DNA from: Sabellastarte sp. h YS-2021
Lineage: Eukaryota > Annelida > Polychaeta > Sabellida > Sabellidae
Assembly (NCBI GenBank): GCA_964017235.1
Contig: OZ024935.1
Coordinates: 34,947,596 to 35,011,595, forward strand
Direction of reading: 5' to 3'
Length of the DNA stretch: 64,000 nt
The notes below the pieces were generated by a model, which saw only the letters and a list, made by a program, of their open reading frames with translations, had not been told where the DNA came from and did not search any database. The position numbers were made by a program, and so were the translations under genes. This document shows positions 43,946 through 55,244 of this stretch, in pieces (positions within the stretch are counted from its first letter, which is position 1; every line of letters starts with the position of its first letter).

Positions 43946-45097
43946 TGCATCCTGTTCAGGAGAGTGGAACAGTTGTATTGTGCTGTTGGAAACTGAAGTA
44001 AGCACCAGATATACTGACCACCAGACACTAAGAATAACTTGACCTGTTAAAAGGGTAAGTATTATCTTATTCTGTTTATTATTTTGCACATTTGTTGTAC
44101 CTTACTAGTATTGCATTAATCTGTTGGTTAAATACAAACTTCTTGTAGTTTATTATGTTTTATATGTTAAGAATAGAACCTCGAGTTTTTCCAACTGGGA
44201 GGTCAGACATGGGGACACAAGTTATTTTAACAGATCTGTTGTTCTAGTTTCTTGCCTCATCAAATCTAGCACTCTTGTAATACAGATATGTTTGTTACAC
44301 TGGCCTTATTTTAGTTTCTTTAGGAGAACATTTTTTTTATCAATTTATATAGTAATGTACTCTTTAATATGCTGGCTTTTATATTAAGACACATTTTGAG
44401 ACAGAAATTTCTGTCTGGTTATCATATATGTCCTGCCACATACAAGTGCATTATGATTGTTATGTCTTAAATCTAAATAAGCTGTATCCTAAAGTGCTAC
44501 ATACTTCAGTTGTTATTGTCAATTAGTTATGGGAGAGTGGTGTAGTAACACTTTTGCTACCTAATTCACTATGTTTTCTAATCAGGCAAGTCACTTTTTC
44601 CTTGGTAAAACTGCATAATTGTTCTTTTTTTTCTAATTTCAGATTAGCCAAAGAAAGAGTGTTGTGGAAACTGCATTTTGACAAGCTGAAAGGGAAGTGT
44701 TGCTCTAATATTTTTTAATAATTTTATACAAAAGAAACTCTTATTTTATAGTCAAATGCGTTTTCTCAACAATAGTTGTTTTGGTGGTTCTAACTGAATC
44801 GGTGAATCATGGTTGATGGGTAACAAAAATAGTACCATGAACAAGCATTATCATGTGGCCTATTTGTGTGATGATGGACTACTTTTAACTTGTTAGGCTG
44901 GCTGAGGCTGATACAAAACCTTTTGTTTGTACGTGTACATTGGAGAAGGTGTTGAAAATGGCCAAAACAAATAGCCATTGTCTGGAAATTTTAAATATTT
45001 ATGATAAAAATGTATTTCAAGAGTAAAATATTTCAGATTATTTTTATGGTAGCTATTAACAGCCAAGTGACATGCAATAAAAAATAATGCCATTCAA

Positions 45098-45233
45098 TTA
45101 AAACAGTGTCAGAGATATCAGTGCACCATAGGGAATAGAATTGGATGCCATTAGATAAAAAGATGAAAAAGTACAAGATAAGGAATCTTTTGGAACAGAC
45201 AGTGTAAGTTATGTAAAGGAGTGGGACAAATAA
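45098..45233 (-). pseudogene. copy of exon 1 (d), antisense
   Basis: LFVPLLYITYT and NGIQFYSLWCTDISDTV as in copy b. The frame ends in EWHYFLLHVTW because of a deletion relative to copy b. Confidence 0.5.
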
Positions 45234-46142
45234 CACTCGGGTAAGTGAGCATTTATGTAAAGACAAAGGATGAAAACAAGACCCTTTAATAGCAAGGTGA
45301 CTACATAAAACTGTAACCTGATGAAGCTTTAAAATTTACTATTTGATCTATGTAGTAATTGAACTATAGCAGTCATTGAGGTTGTACAAATATATAAAAG
45401 TATATGCAGTAACAGTTGCAGCAATACATAGAGCTTTGTGATGCGAGAAATGTCCCTCAAATGTGGCTGTAGAAAAACAGTATGGCTGAGCCAAGGTCAA
45501 AGGTCACATCAAGGTCACACCATGATATTGCTTACCTCCACCACACTACCAATGTCCCTGCTAAGTATTAACTTCCTAGAGCTTACACACTTCAAGATAC
45601 AGCCCGGACAAGATTTTAAAGGTCAGGGTCACTATGACAAGGTCAAAGATCAAATCAGGGTTACACTGTGACATTTCACAACTACACCCCAAAACCAATT
45701 TTCCTGTCAAGTATCAACCTCCCACAGCTAACAGTTTCCCACATAGGCTGCATAAGATTTTAAAGGTCAGTGACACTACAAGATCAAAGGCCAAGTCAAG
45801 GTCATGCCATGACTTTGCATACCTACACTCTCAAACCAATATCCCAACCAACTATCAACTTCCTACACTTTTCAGTTTCTGATATATAGCCCAGATTAGA
45901 TTGTAAAGGCCAGGGTTATTATGGCAAGGTCTCAGGTTAATTCAAGGTCACACCATGTTGTACTTTGAAACCCCCTAACCAATGGCCCCACCAAGTATGA
46001 ACTTGCTATACCTCACAATTTCTGAGATATAGCCCAGACAAAATTTTTCCCACTGGCCACCCACCTACCTGTCTGCCCAGCTAGACACCAAAATAAAAAT
46101 AATGCCCACACAGCCTTTAAAAGCTGTGGAGTGAAAAGGTAT

Positions 46143-46409
46143 CCACAGAAACTTTCTCTAAAATAGAGGTGTAAGGAAAGCCACTGCTTAGATAAGGTTC
46201 CTGTAGAAAAATCACTGCAAGATAAGGTATTAAAAATCCACTGCCAGCTTAGGTCACTGTTATTTTAGGATTGTAGTTAAGGAAAAGCCACTGCTTAGAC
46301 AAGGCGCTTGTAGAAAGTCACTGATAAATAAGGTATTAAAAATCCACTGCCAGGTTAAGGCCACTATGTTTTAGGTTAATTGTTAAATTTTGACGGAAAG
46401 TTTCTGTGG
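46143..46409. mobile_element. small TIR element at fold-back centre, unit 2
   Basis: The same 14-base TIRs CCACAGAAACTTTC / GAAAGTTTCTGTGG as in unit 1, with the same doubled interior. Confidence 0.7.
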
Positions 46410-47323
46410 TTGGCTTTACAAGTTACTACTTTTTGGTTTGTCTATTGATATGTTGGTTCTGTTCAACTTACGGGTTGATAATATTCACCATTGGCAACCA
46501 GCAGGGCAGGCGGGTGGGTTGATGGCCAGTAGGAAAAGTTTTGTCTGGGCTGTATCTCAGAAATTGTGAGGTATAGGAAGTTCATACTTGGTGGGGATAT
46601 TGGTTAGGGGGTTTCAATGTACAACATGGTGTGACCTTGATTTAACCTGAGACCTTGCCATAGTAAACCTGACCTTTACAATCTAATCTGGGCTATATCT
46701 CAGAAACTGAAATGTGTAGCAAGTTGATAGTTGGTCAGGATATTGGCTTGAGAGTGTAGGTATGCAAAGTCATGGCATGACCTTGACTTGGCCTTTGATC
46801 TTGTAGTTTCATTGATCTTTAAAATCTTATGCAGCCTATATCTGGGAAACTGTTAGCTGTGGGAGACTGGTACTTGACGGGAAAATCAGTTTGGGGTGTA
46901 GTTGTGAAATGTCACAGTGTAACCCTGATTTGATCTTTGGCCTTGCCATAGTGACCCTGACCTTTAAAATCTTGTCCAGGCTATATCTTGAAAAGTGTAA
47001 GGTCTAGAAAGTTGATGCTTAGAGGGGACATTGGTAGTGTGGTGAAGTTAAGAATATCATGGTGTGACCTTGATGTGACCTTTGACCTTGGCTCAGCCAT
47101 ACTGTTTTTCTACAGCTACATACGAGAGACATTGCTGCAACTGTTACTGTATGTACTTTTATCCATTTGTACAACCTCGTTGATAGCTATACTTAATTAC
47201 CACATAAATCAGGTAATAAATTTTAAAGCTTTAGAACTTTTAGTTTACAGTTTAATGGAGTCATCTTGCCATTTAAGTGTCATGTTTTGATACTTTGTCT
47301 TTATATAAATGCTCACTTCCCAC

Positions 47324-47455
47324 AGTTTGTCCCACACCTTACATAACTTGCACTGTCTATTCCAAAAGACTCCTTATCTTGTACCTTTTCATCTCTTCTT
47401 TACTCAATGGTATCTAATGCTATTTCCCCCAGGCTGTGGTGCATGGGCATCTCTG
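47324..47455 (+). pseudogene. decayed copy of exon 1 (e)
   Basis: One frame reads SLLYSMVSNAISPRLWCMGI then SATF, aligning with exon 1 through GISDAIF. DIRS-1 lies ~55 bases downstream. Confidence 0.5.
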
Positions 47456-48369
47456 CCACTTTTACCGAATAGACTGAACTTTGACAAAGTCAATGTACCA
47501 GATAAAGTTGTATTTTTATTGCACTACAATAGCTTACCATGTGGGACTGAATGCTAACTCGAGAGGCCACAGGACTCCAGCCAACGACCAAGAAAAATGG
47601 ATGTTTGGATTTGGCAGAGTCAGTGGTTTAGTATGTACCATAGCAGTGTCGTTTGGAAATTCATCGTTCTTCTCTTGTTGGCCGCCATCTTAAAAAGCTT
47701 TTGAAATAAATTTACAATATTTTACTGTTTTCTCGAGATATACTTGTCTTTGGATACTGAAACTACAGCAATTTCCTTATTTATATATATACAATCATAT
47801 GTTTGTGACAAATCACAGAACAAATAAGTATATCTTATATATTTTACAATTTAATCCACTTCCGGGTCACGTTGTGAGGAAAGAGTTCAACATCACGACT
47901 CGTACATGTAGCTTATATACAGGATCAGTACCTGTCAAAATACAATAAAATATTTTGAGGGTTTATCCCCCATCTGCTACATTATTGGACCATTTAAAGG
48001 GTTTAAATTTCAATAAACTACAAAATGCGCATGTTTGATGTGGGAGTTCCTTTCCGGAAACTTCCGATTCGTCTCCGTTTTGAAAGAAGCATTAGACGAC
48101 CCACTCGTGTATATATATTATATACAGGACCTAAATAATATAATCCCTATCTGCTGAAAAGACGTATATTTATTATGTTACTTAATGCACTCTTTCAGGA
48201 AGTGAAGTTCTTTTGCATTATCCTCCTAATTTGCTTCAGTGGGGTTCCCCTTTTAACTTATTCTCTGCACTAGTTCAGAGTTTCCAAGCCTAATCCTGGC
48301 TAAGTCAACCTTTGACTTTGGAAGGTAGGACGACCAGATCTCCCTTCCAATCTGATGCCTGGTTAATTT

Positions 48370-48620
48370 CTGATTGCATCCAATCACTCTGATGGTCGGA
48401 TCCAACTTGCAACTTTATTTGCGTATTCACCCAGAGTGTGGAAGTGCTCCAAGCACTCCAAACACTCCAAGCACTCGGATCCTGAATCCGATCACTTGGA
48501 TGGTCGGAGTCAACTTGCAATGTTACTTGGATAATCACCCAGACTGTCCAGTCCAATCATGGCTCCCAGCACTCGAATCCTTAATCCGATCACTCGGAAC
48601 GACCTCAAGGGATGTGTTCC
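48370..48620 (+). repeat. local ~108-bp repeats inside DIRS-1
   Basis: GGTCGGATCCAACTTGCAA at 48394 recurs as GGTCGGAGTCAACTTGCAA at 48502, each followed by TTCACCCAGA- or ATCACCCAGA-like sequence. AATCCGATCACTTGGA recurs as AATCCGATCACTCGGA. The region is open in more than one frame; it is in the position of gag but not recognisable as such. Confidence 0.6.
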
Positions 48621-48839
48621 TCTAAAGCCTCAACAGGCTGCTGCTGAACATGACCAGCAACAGGGAGGTAGATATGTCTGACCTCCCTTCACAGCATACA
48701 GAAGTAGACCTTTGGCACGTTCTTTTTTTTCCTGACTCAGGAAAACTTTGCCTAGGTCCTCTTCTACCAGAGATGGCTCAAACTTCAGCATTTGATCCTA
48801 CCGCTCAAGTGAAAACATGTTTTGACTGACTTAGATGTT

Positions 48840-49560
48840 TGATGTCGCAATTGGGTTGCTTGCCTCAACGGAAAAAATGGTCCGGAGGGACTCCTTCACA
48901 TGAGGCTCTTTCAGTTTCACCTCAAGGAGCACTGGAGATTTGCTCAGTTGTTGGACAGCCTCTTTCCTTGGACAGAAACCATTTCAGCACAGCTAGAATG
49001 GTGGCAGAATCCCACAAACATGATGAAAGTCACAGACCTTCATCCCAAAGACCTCAAACGAAGCCTGGGGCACTCACATAGAGCACACCTCTACAAAGGG
49101 TCTGGTCAGTCTGGGGAAAAAGGCTACACATAAATGTTCTAGAGCTGAAGGCGTTTTCTCTGGGCCTTCAAAGGTTCAAGGTCCAGTGTCAAAACCAAAC
49201 CGTGTTGGTTGCTACAGACAACTCAACAATAGTAGCCTACATATTAAACAAGAAGGAACCAACTCGGTGGAGATGTGCACTCTCCTGTGGAAGATCATGA
49301 CTGGGTGCCATCATTTCCAGATAACCTTAAAAGCCAGACATATTCCAGGGTGTCTGAATGTGATGGCCGACCTGTCCAGGTCGAACCAAGTCCAATCAAC
49401 AGAATGGTTACTGCATCTGCAGGTAGTCAAACAGATCTGTCTCAAGTGGTTCACTCCTCAGGTAGATCTTTTGCCACTCGCCTGAACCACAAACTTCCAC
49501 TGTACGCGTCTCCAGTCCCAGAACAAATGCTTGGGACACACATGCTCTGAACATAAACTA
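48840..49560 (+). pseudogene. DIRS-1 RT C-terminus / RNase H, broken
   Basis: Fragments in several frames: MRLFQFHLKEHWRFAQLLDS, then the VLVATDNSTIVAYI-type RNase H strand with a frame change, then RHIPGCLNVMADLSRSNQVQ. These match the equivalent, better-preserved stretch of DIRS-2 at 55120-55820. The segment holding the first RNase H aspartate has been deleted (TDLHPKDLKR runs on into AHLYKG). Confidence 0.75.
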
Positions 49561-49649
49561 GTCGGGTCTCACTGCTTATGCCTACCCTCCCACAGCTCTC
49601 TTTCACAGGGTGATCCAAAATCAGGTAATCCAGTTGCCTAATCATTGTA

Positions 49650-50410
49650 ATAGCCCCAGGCTGGCCAGGGATGCCCTGGTTTTGGGATCTAGTACAGCTC
49701 GCAACAGAGATCCCACTTCATCTTCCAGTCTCTCCACTTTCACAGGGATTGTCTCAAAAGTTCCAGGAATCTTCCTAAATGAAACCTTTCTGTTGTTCTC
49801 AATGAGCTCACAAAAGCACCCTTTGAACCTACGAAAGACACAGAGCTCAAACATATTACTCTCAAAACTGCTTTTTTGCTAGCTTTGGGCACCGGCAAGC
49901 GCCGCAGCGAAATCCATGCCTGGGCTGCAAACAAAGTATCTAACCTAGGCCAATGGGAAAAGGTTACTTTGTTCCCCTCTTGAGATTTCATTGCCAGAAA
50001 CCAACTAGCAAGAGAAGGTTCTCATAGTGTCTTTCCAGTGACTATTACTGCTCTAACTACCATTGTAGATAGACAATTCAAGGAAGACAGGACCTTGTGT
50101 CCGGTACCAGCCCTGAGGTACTATTTTGATCGAACCAAAGACCTAAGAGGGTCTCGATCCCTTCTTTTCATCGCCTTTAAGGAAGGACCTACTTCAGATA
50201 TCAGACCCGCTACACTCTCTTCCTGGCTAAAACAAACTATCCTACTTTGTTATAAACTAGCAGATCAACAAGCCTTGGACCTGGTCAAAGTCAAAGCACA
50301 TGACATTAGGGCCTTTGCGGCCTCTAAGCCCTTTTTACAGTGGGTATCGGTAGACCAATCATGCAAGTGTGTCACTGGACAGCACGCATTTACAAATTTT
50401 ACATAAAAGA
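49650..50410 (+). pseudogene. DIRS-1 tyrosine recombinase, broken
   Basis: Retains GKRRSEIHAW (box I R-x-x-E), REGSHSVF-like strands, VDRQFKEDRTLCPV, and KAHDIRAFAAS (the H-x-x-R motif). Defects: stops near 49769 and 49981, loss of the N-terminal half, and a one-base deletion in the T run just before the catalytic Tyr (ACAAATTTTACAT, where DIRS-2 has ACAAATTTTTACCT). No active enzyme. Confidence 0.8.
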
Positions 50411-51357
50411 CCTTACCCGGTTAGACAACAACAACAATATGTATCTGGGACCAGTAGTAGCGGCGCCACAAGTCCTAGACCCTTCCCTCTGCATACTCAT
50501 CTTCAGGAAGAAAAGAAGGGGGGCACACCCACTGCAGCCAAGTCTTCAGGAGTCTCTCTCAGGGTCTAGGTATTGGTTACCTCTCCAGATGTTTACGGTA
50601 AGGTCTCTTATATTTTTAACTGTATAATCAGTGTACCATAATCTTATATTTAGGGTGGCAAAATTGATGAGATTCAAGCCTAGGGCTGTATTTTATAGCA
50701 TTGATGCCCTTAGGGGCTACTATCTTGAGTGAGCATGGCTGCACTCTCTTCTCTCAGATAGTACCCATACTGTCATTCATTAAATTTCGGTTTTTGACTT
50801 CTTACTGACCCGACTTTAGAACTGGGGCTCTGTAACTGGGACTTAGACTCGTAATTTGGCAATACTTTGCTATATTTTTTAATTCTAAATTCAAGAAAAA
50901 TGGACAAAATTGTTCCAGTATCAGCTGTAATCCCGCCACCGGGCAGTTGAATTCAGGATTCAATCCCACATGGTAAGCTATTGTAGTGCAATCAAATTGA
51001 AAATTTTAATTATTTAAATGTAGCTTTTATAAGCTACAAGCTTACCATGTGGGATTAAAGAAAGACCCAACCTACCTCCCCGCTGTATTTCAGCTGAGGG
51101 GGTACGGGCTAAATTTACCACGAGAGAAGGACAAATTGCCAAACGACACTGCTGTGGTACATACTAAACCACAGACTCTGCCAAATCCAAACATCCATTT
51201 TTCTTGGTCGTTGGCTGGAGTCCTGCAGCCTTCCGAGTTAGCATTCAGTCCCACATGGTAAGCTTGTAGCTTATAAAAGCTACATTTAAATAATTAAAAT
51301 TTTCAAGTTTATTGGTATCATAGTCTAGTACTACATCAAATTCTCAATTATTTTCAG

Positions 51358-51837
51358 TGTCATTCACTCCAGCATTTGGCACTTCCTGAGATGATGTCTC
51401 TTCTGAAAAAAATAGGAAAATGCAGATATCTGTGTTACTCTGGTAATCTTTGTTTCTATTTATTTTATGTTATATTTAATAAGCTCTTTGGCATAATATC
51501 AGGATTCAAGCAATCCGAAAATCATGTATTGAGTCTGGAATGAATTAGTTAATTGCAAAAATTCCACATGGGAAACTTGTAGCTCAGAAAAGCTACATGT
51601 AAGTGATTCAAATTTTCAAATTTATAAGTCATAAAATTTTATGATAAAGTTCATGTGTCACAAGAATAATTATCTTAAAATACATGTACCAAACAAAGTA
51701 ATTTAAACTTCTTATCATAAATACATTTATTTATTTCAGTTCCCTTTAGGTCACTGCAAACTGATGTGACAGACTTGTTCTGAGTGAGGAACACCAACAG
51801 GATCAAGTGATCACAGGCCTGTTCCAAGGATAATAGT
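51358..51837. other. duplicated unique sequence, unit 2
   Basis: Right flank of DIRS-1, paralogous to 42879-43364; it resumes GTATCATAGTCTAGTACTAC exactly where unit 1 continues without an insertion. Confidence 0.6.
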
Positions 51838-52310
51838 CTTGTGTAGTCTCATGGATAGGCTGTTAGACTGGGTTTGGTGGTCTACTTTACACACGCGTCA
51901 CTTGACATAGGAGTATAAATTGCTACACAGACACTAGGTGTGAATGAAATCCTGCTAGAGCCTGGTCTCATGGATAGATCTTAGATTGGGTTTGCTGGTT
52001 TACTTTACACACACATCACTTGACTTAGGAGTATGAATTGCTACTGACACTACTTCTGAATGAAAACCTGCTAGAAACTGATCCCATGGATAGATGTTAG
52101 ATTGGGTTTGGTGATCTACTTTATACACATCTCTTAACATAGGAGTATGAATGGCCACACTGAAACAAGTTTTGAATGAAAACCTGCTAGAAACTGGTCC
52201 CATGGATATATGTTAGATTGGGTTTGGTGGTCTACTTTACACACACACCTCTTGACATAGGAGTATGAATATGCTACTCACACTAGTTGTGAATGAAAAC
52301 CTGCTAGAAC
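51838..52310 (+). repeat. 117-bp tandem array, ~4 units (unit 2)
   Basis: TCTCATGGATAG or TCCCATGGATAG recurs near 51853, 51960, 52077 and 52193. Same family as 43365-43945. Confidence 0.9.
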
Positions 52311-52338
52311 CTGTATTGTGCCATTAGAAACTGAAGTA

Positions 52339-52789
52339 AGCACCAGATATACTGACTACCAGACACTAAGAATAACTTCACTTGTTAAAAGGGTAAGTAC
52401 AATCTTATCCTGTTTATTTTTGTACATTTGTGGTACCCTCATGGTACTGCATTTATTTTTGTTTACTTCTTGTAGTTTATGAAGGTTTGTATCTCAAGAA
52501 TAGAGCCTCGAGTTTTAATTCAACTGGGTGGCCAGATTCATATCTGACACACGCTATTTTAACAGATCTGTGGTTCTAGTTTCTTGCCACACCGAATCTA
52601 GCACACTTGTAATATAGCCATTATCTTACACTGGCCTTATTTTAGTTTCTTTATGAGAAAATGTTATCAGTTTATTTAGTGATGTGCTCTTGAAATCTGC
52701 TGTCTTTTGATACTTTTTGAGACAAAAATTTTTGTCTGGTGATCTTATATGTTCTGCCATATGCAAGTGCATTATGAAAGTTTTTATTG
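52339..52789. repeat. start of segmental duplication unit 3 (partial)
   Basis: AGCACCAGATATACTGACTA through TTTTTGTCTGGTGATCTTATAT match 44004-44430 and 38227-38640. It then reaches a hairpin leader as in unit 1. Confidence 0.7.
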
Positions 52790-53215
52790 CCCCACAGCCC
52801 TTGAGGGCTGTCGGGGTATTGTTTTCACCAATGGTATCCAGATGGGCAGGTGGGTGGCCAGCAGGAAAAAGTTTGTCCAGGCTGTATCTCAAACTGTAAG
52901 GTGTAGGAAATTGATACTTGGTAGGGACATTGGTTGGGGGGTGTAGACATGCAACCTCATGGTTTTCACCTTTGACTTTGCCGTAAAGACCTTGGATTTA
53001 AAAATCTTGCCCAGGCTATATCTCGGAAACCATAAGGTGTAGGAAGTAGATACTTAGTAGGGACATTGGTTGGGGGTGGTAAATGTGCAACGTTATGTGA
53101 CCTTGATTTGACCATTGACCTTGCAGTAGTTACCTTGACCTATTAAATCTTGTCCGGGTTATACCGTAAGGTGTAGTATGTTGATACTTGGTATTAACAT
53201 TGGTTATAGCTTTCT
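52790..53215 (+). repeat. hairpin leader and truncated TGACCT array, unit 3
   Basis: CCCCACAGCCCTTGAGGGCT starts a stem as at 38824, followed by TATTGTTTTCACCAATGG and about 2.5 monomers. The array breaks off near 53215, where the 155-bp family begins; no exon-1 copy follows. Confidence 0.8.
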
Positions 53216-53643
53216 CTTATGACAAAGATATGGATTGCTGCAACTGATTGTAGGTCATTACATTGAGGAATAGCTATTTTTAGGTTCTCACTGTTGAGTA
53301 AATCAGTTGCAACATGAAAAGTATTGCATTTAGAGCATTTTGTTAAAATATTTTATTCAGCTACTTTTTCCATAGCTACAACATGGTAACTTGGGCGTCT
53401 ACCCCAATACCTAAGTGGTAATAGCTACTTTCTGACTTTTCAGAACCTTCCATAATGAGTAAAATCACTGGTAACTTGAAAATTTTTGCATATACAGAAT
53501 TTTGTATAAATGTGTTATTCAGCTACTTTTGGGTCAGCTATAACATGGTAAAGTTGCAGACCTGTAGCTCATGCACAACTGAGTAATAGCTACTTTGAGA
53601 TTATCACTGTTGAGTAAATCAGTTGTAACTTAAAAATTATTGC
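53216..53643 (+). repeat. 155-bp tandem array, left of DIRS-2
   Basis: Units contain AGCTATAACATGGTAA, GCAGACCTGTAGCTCATG, GAGTAATAGCTACTTT, ACTGTTGAGTAAATCAGTTG and AAAATTATTGC. The array resumes at 57939 after DIRS-2. Confidence 0.85.
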
Positions 53644-54071
53644 TTTTGTTGCGATACAATAGCTTACCATGTGGAACTGAATGCTTTCTGGATGGCTGCG
53701 AGGCAATGGCCAACGGCCAAGAAAAACAATGTTTGACCACTATCTTAACTCTGTAGGTGACCCCCGTAGTGAAATACCGTATGGTCCCGGTCTTTTTCAA
53801 GTTGGTCGTGAATATACATGTGAAATATTTTAGTTCCAAGCAAGAATCTAAATTTTAATGGATATACTTGTCGTTGGATACTGAAACTACATCAGTTTCT
53901 TTATTTTTGTATATAGAATCTTATTTTTGTGACAATTCACAGAACAGATAAGTATATCTAACATAATTTACAAATTAAATCCACTTCCGGGTGAAGTTGT
54001 GAAGAAACTATGACTCATCCATGTAACTTTATACAGGATCAATGTCTGTCAAAATAAAATAAAATATTTTG

Positions 54072-54285
54072 AGGGTTTTTGTCCCTATCTGCTACATTAT
54101 CTGACCATTTAAAGAGTTAAAAATATTAAATAAAGCACATAAACAAGTCCTTGTTGATAATATCGTTCGTTTTCGTTTAAGGGTTTTCGTCCCTATCTGC
54201 TACATTATCTGACTATTTAAAGAGTTAAAATATTAAATAAAGCACATAAACAAGTCCTTGTTGATAATATCGTTCGTTTTCGTTT
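54072..54285 (+). repeat. tandem duplication, 2 x ~108 bp, in DIRS-2 5' region
   Basis: CCCTATCTGCTACATTATCT to ATATCGTTCGTTTTCGTTTA occurs twice with few differences. DIRS-1 has a single equivalent (TCCCCCATCTGCTACATTAT). Confidence 0.9.
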
Positions 54286-54479
54286 AGACGGCAATTGCGT
54301 GTAAGCTAATGCACGAATCATACATTTAGTTTATATACAGGAATATATGCCTGTTGAATCCAAATAAGACAAATATTTTAAGGGTTTATCCCCATTCTGC
54401 TACAGTATTTGTCCATTTTAAGAGTTAAAATATGAAATAAAGCTCGGGTTTTACAGTCGCCTGTTTCTTGTACCCAGGC

Positions 54480-55240
54480 CTCGCCAAAGGTGGAGGCTAA
54501 TGATAGACCTAAGCAGGCTTCACACCTTCCTACTTGTAGAAAGGTTCAAATGGAAACACCAGAGCCCATCAGGGTGTCTCTGATTCCAGGGGAATGGGTG
54601 GCGTCGATAAACTTATCGGATGCCTACCTTCACAAGCCCATCCATCCAACCTCAAGAAAGTACCTAAGGTTTTGCCACAGGTCACCGGTATACCAGGTCA
54701 CCTCCCATCTCTTCAGGCTGGCCTCGGCCACACAGGTCTTTACTATGATTGTAAAGATGTGAAGCTGATGGCCCCTTATAAGGGGAATCAGACTTCACCG
54801 ATTCCTGGTCGACTGGCTGATCAGAGCTCAGTCTTAGGAAGAAGCACAAGTGAACACTCTGACAGTGGTAGACCTGACCCAGTCCCTGGGGTGGATAATA
54901 AATCAGTAGAAATCTGAACTGAAACCTTCTCAGATGTTCTTGTTTGTGGGCTACAAGTACCATCTAAATTCAACTCTTGTAAAACCCACTCAAGAGAGAT
55001 GGCTCAAATTTCAGGATTTGATCTTACGACTCAAGTGAACTCATGTTTTGACTGCAAGATGTTTGATGTCGCCAATTGGGTTGCTTTCTCAATGGAGAAA
55101 ATGGTCCCGGAGGGACGCCTTCACATGAGGCCCTTTCAGTTTCTTCTCAAGGAGCACTGGAGATATCCTCAGTCATTGGACAGCCTCCTTCCTTAGACAG
55201 ACACCTTTTCAACACACCTAGAGTGGTGGCAGAATCCCAA
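54480..55240 (+). pseudogene. DIRS-2 reverse transcriptase, degenerate
   Basis: Frames together give RT fingers and palm: IRVSLIPGEWVASINLSDAY (motif A, with Asn where the first Asp of I-D-L-S-D is expected), then RKYLRFCHRSPVYQ, then in another frame RFLVDWLIRAQS at about 54799-54833. There the Y-x-D-D box has become FLVD, with Val for the first Asp. Stops follow. Loss of catalytic Asp residues makes this RT inactive. Confidence 0.75.
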
Positions 55241-55244
55241 AAAT

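Larger units (their letters stand above)
38226..44003. repeat. segmental duplication unit 1 (~5.8 kb)
   Basis: The order of blocks is: exon-like tail ending in GTAAGT; unique ~540 bp; hairpin-led TGACCT module; fold-back pair of modules; TATTTTCAG|TGTCATTCAC block; 117-bp array. The same order repeats from 44003 to 52339, with DIRS-1 added and the first module missing, and starts a third time at 52339. The offset between units 1 and 2 is ~4.65 kb in the fold-back and ~5.78 kb at the unit start, the difference being the missing module. Confidence 0.8.
44920..47460. repeat. fold-back of two array modules, unit 2
   Basis: Same structure as 40265-42835: antisense exon-1 copy at 45098-45233, reverse array 45490-46060, centre TIR element 46143-46409, forward array 46530-47090 and exon-1 copy at 47324-47455. 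Confidence 0.85.
47512..51306 (+). mobile_element. DIRS-1, degenerate DIRS-type retrotransposon (~3.8 kb)
   Basis: Inverted terminal repeats of ~150 bases: the left contains TTACCATGTGGGACTGAATG and the right CATTCAGTCCCACATGGTAA. Near the 3' end an internal complementary region (about 50915-51060) contains both outer ends joined in inverse order (AGCTATTGTAGTGCAATC beside TTTAAATGTAGCTTTTATAA). This ITR/ICR arrangement defines DIRS elements, which integrate as circles by tyrosine recombinase without target duplication. No TSD is seen. Order inside: UTR shared with DIRS-2 (47700-48120), a gag-like or local-repeat region, a partial RT/RNase H, and the YR. Most of the RT palm is missing and all ORFs are broken. 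Confidence 0.85.
44003..52338. repeat. segmental duplication unit 2, containing DIRS-1
   Basis: Begins AAGCACCAGATATACTGACC as unit 1 does. It lacks the module at 38816-39956 and contains the ~3.8-kb DIRS-1 insertion. The fold-back here (44920-47460) is nearly identical to unit 1 in its inner arms, suggesting a fairly recent duplication or ongoing conversion. Confidence 0.8.

Noticed and set aside
49451-49991. Reverse-strand open frames over DIRS-1 (and 56386-56643 over DIRS-2)
   Set aside because: They are antisense shadows of the recombinase coding sequence, parallel in both copies.
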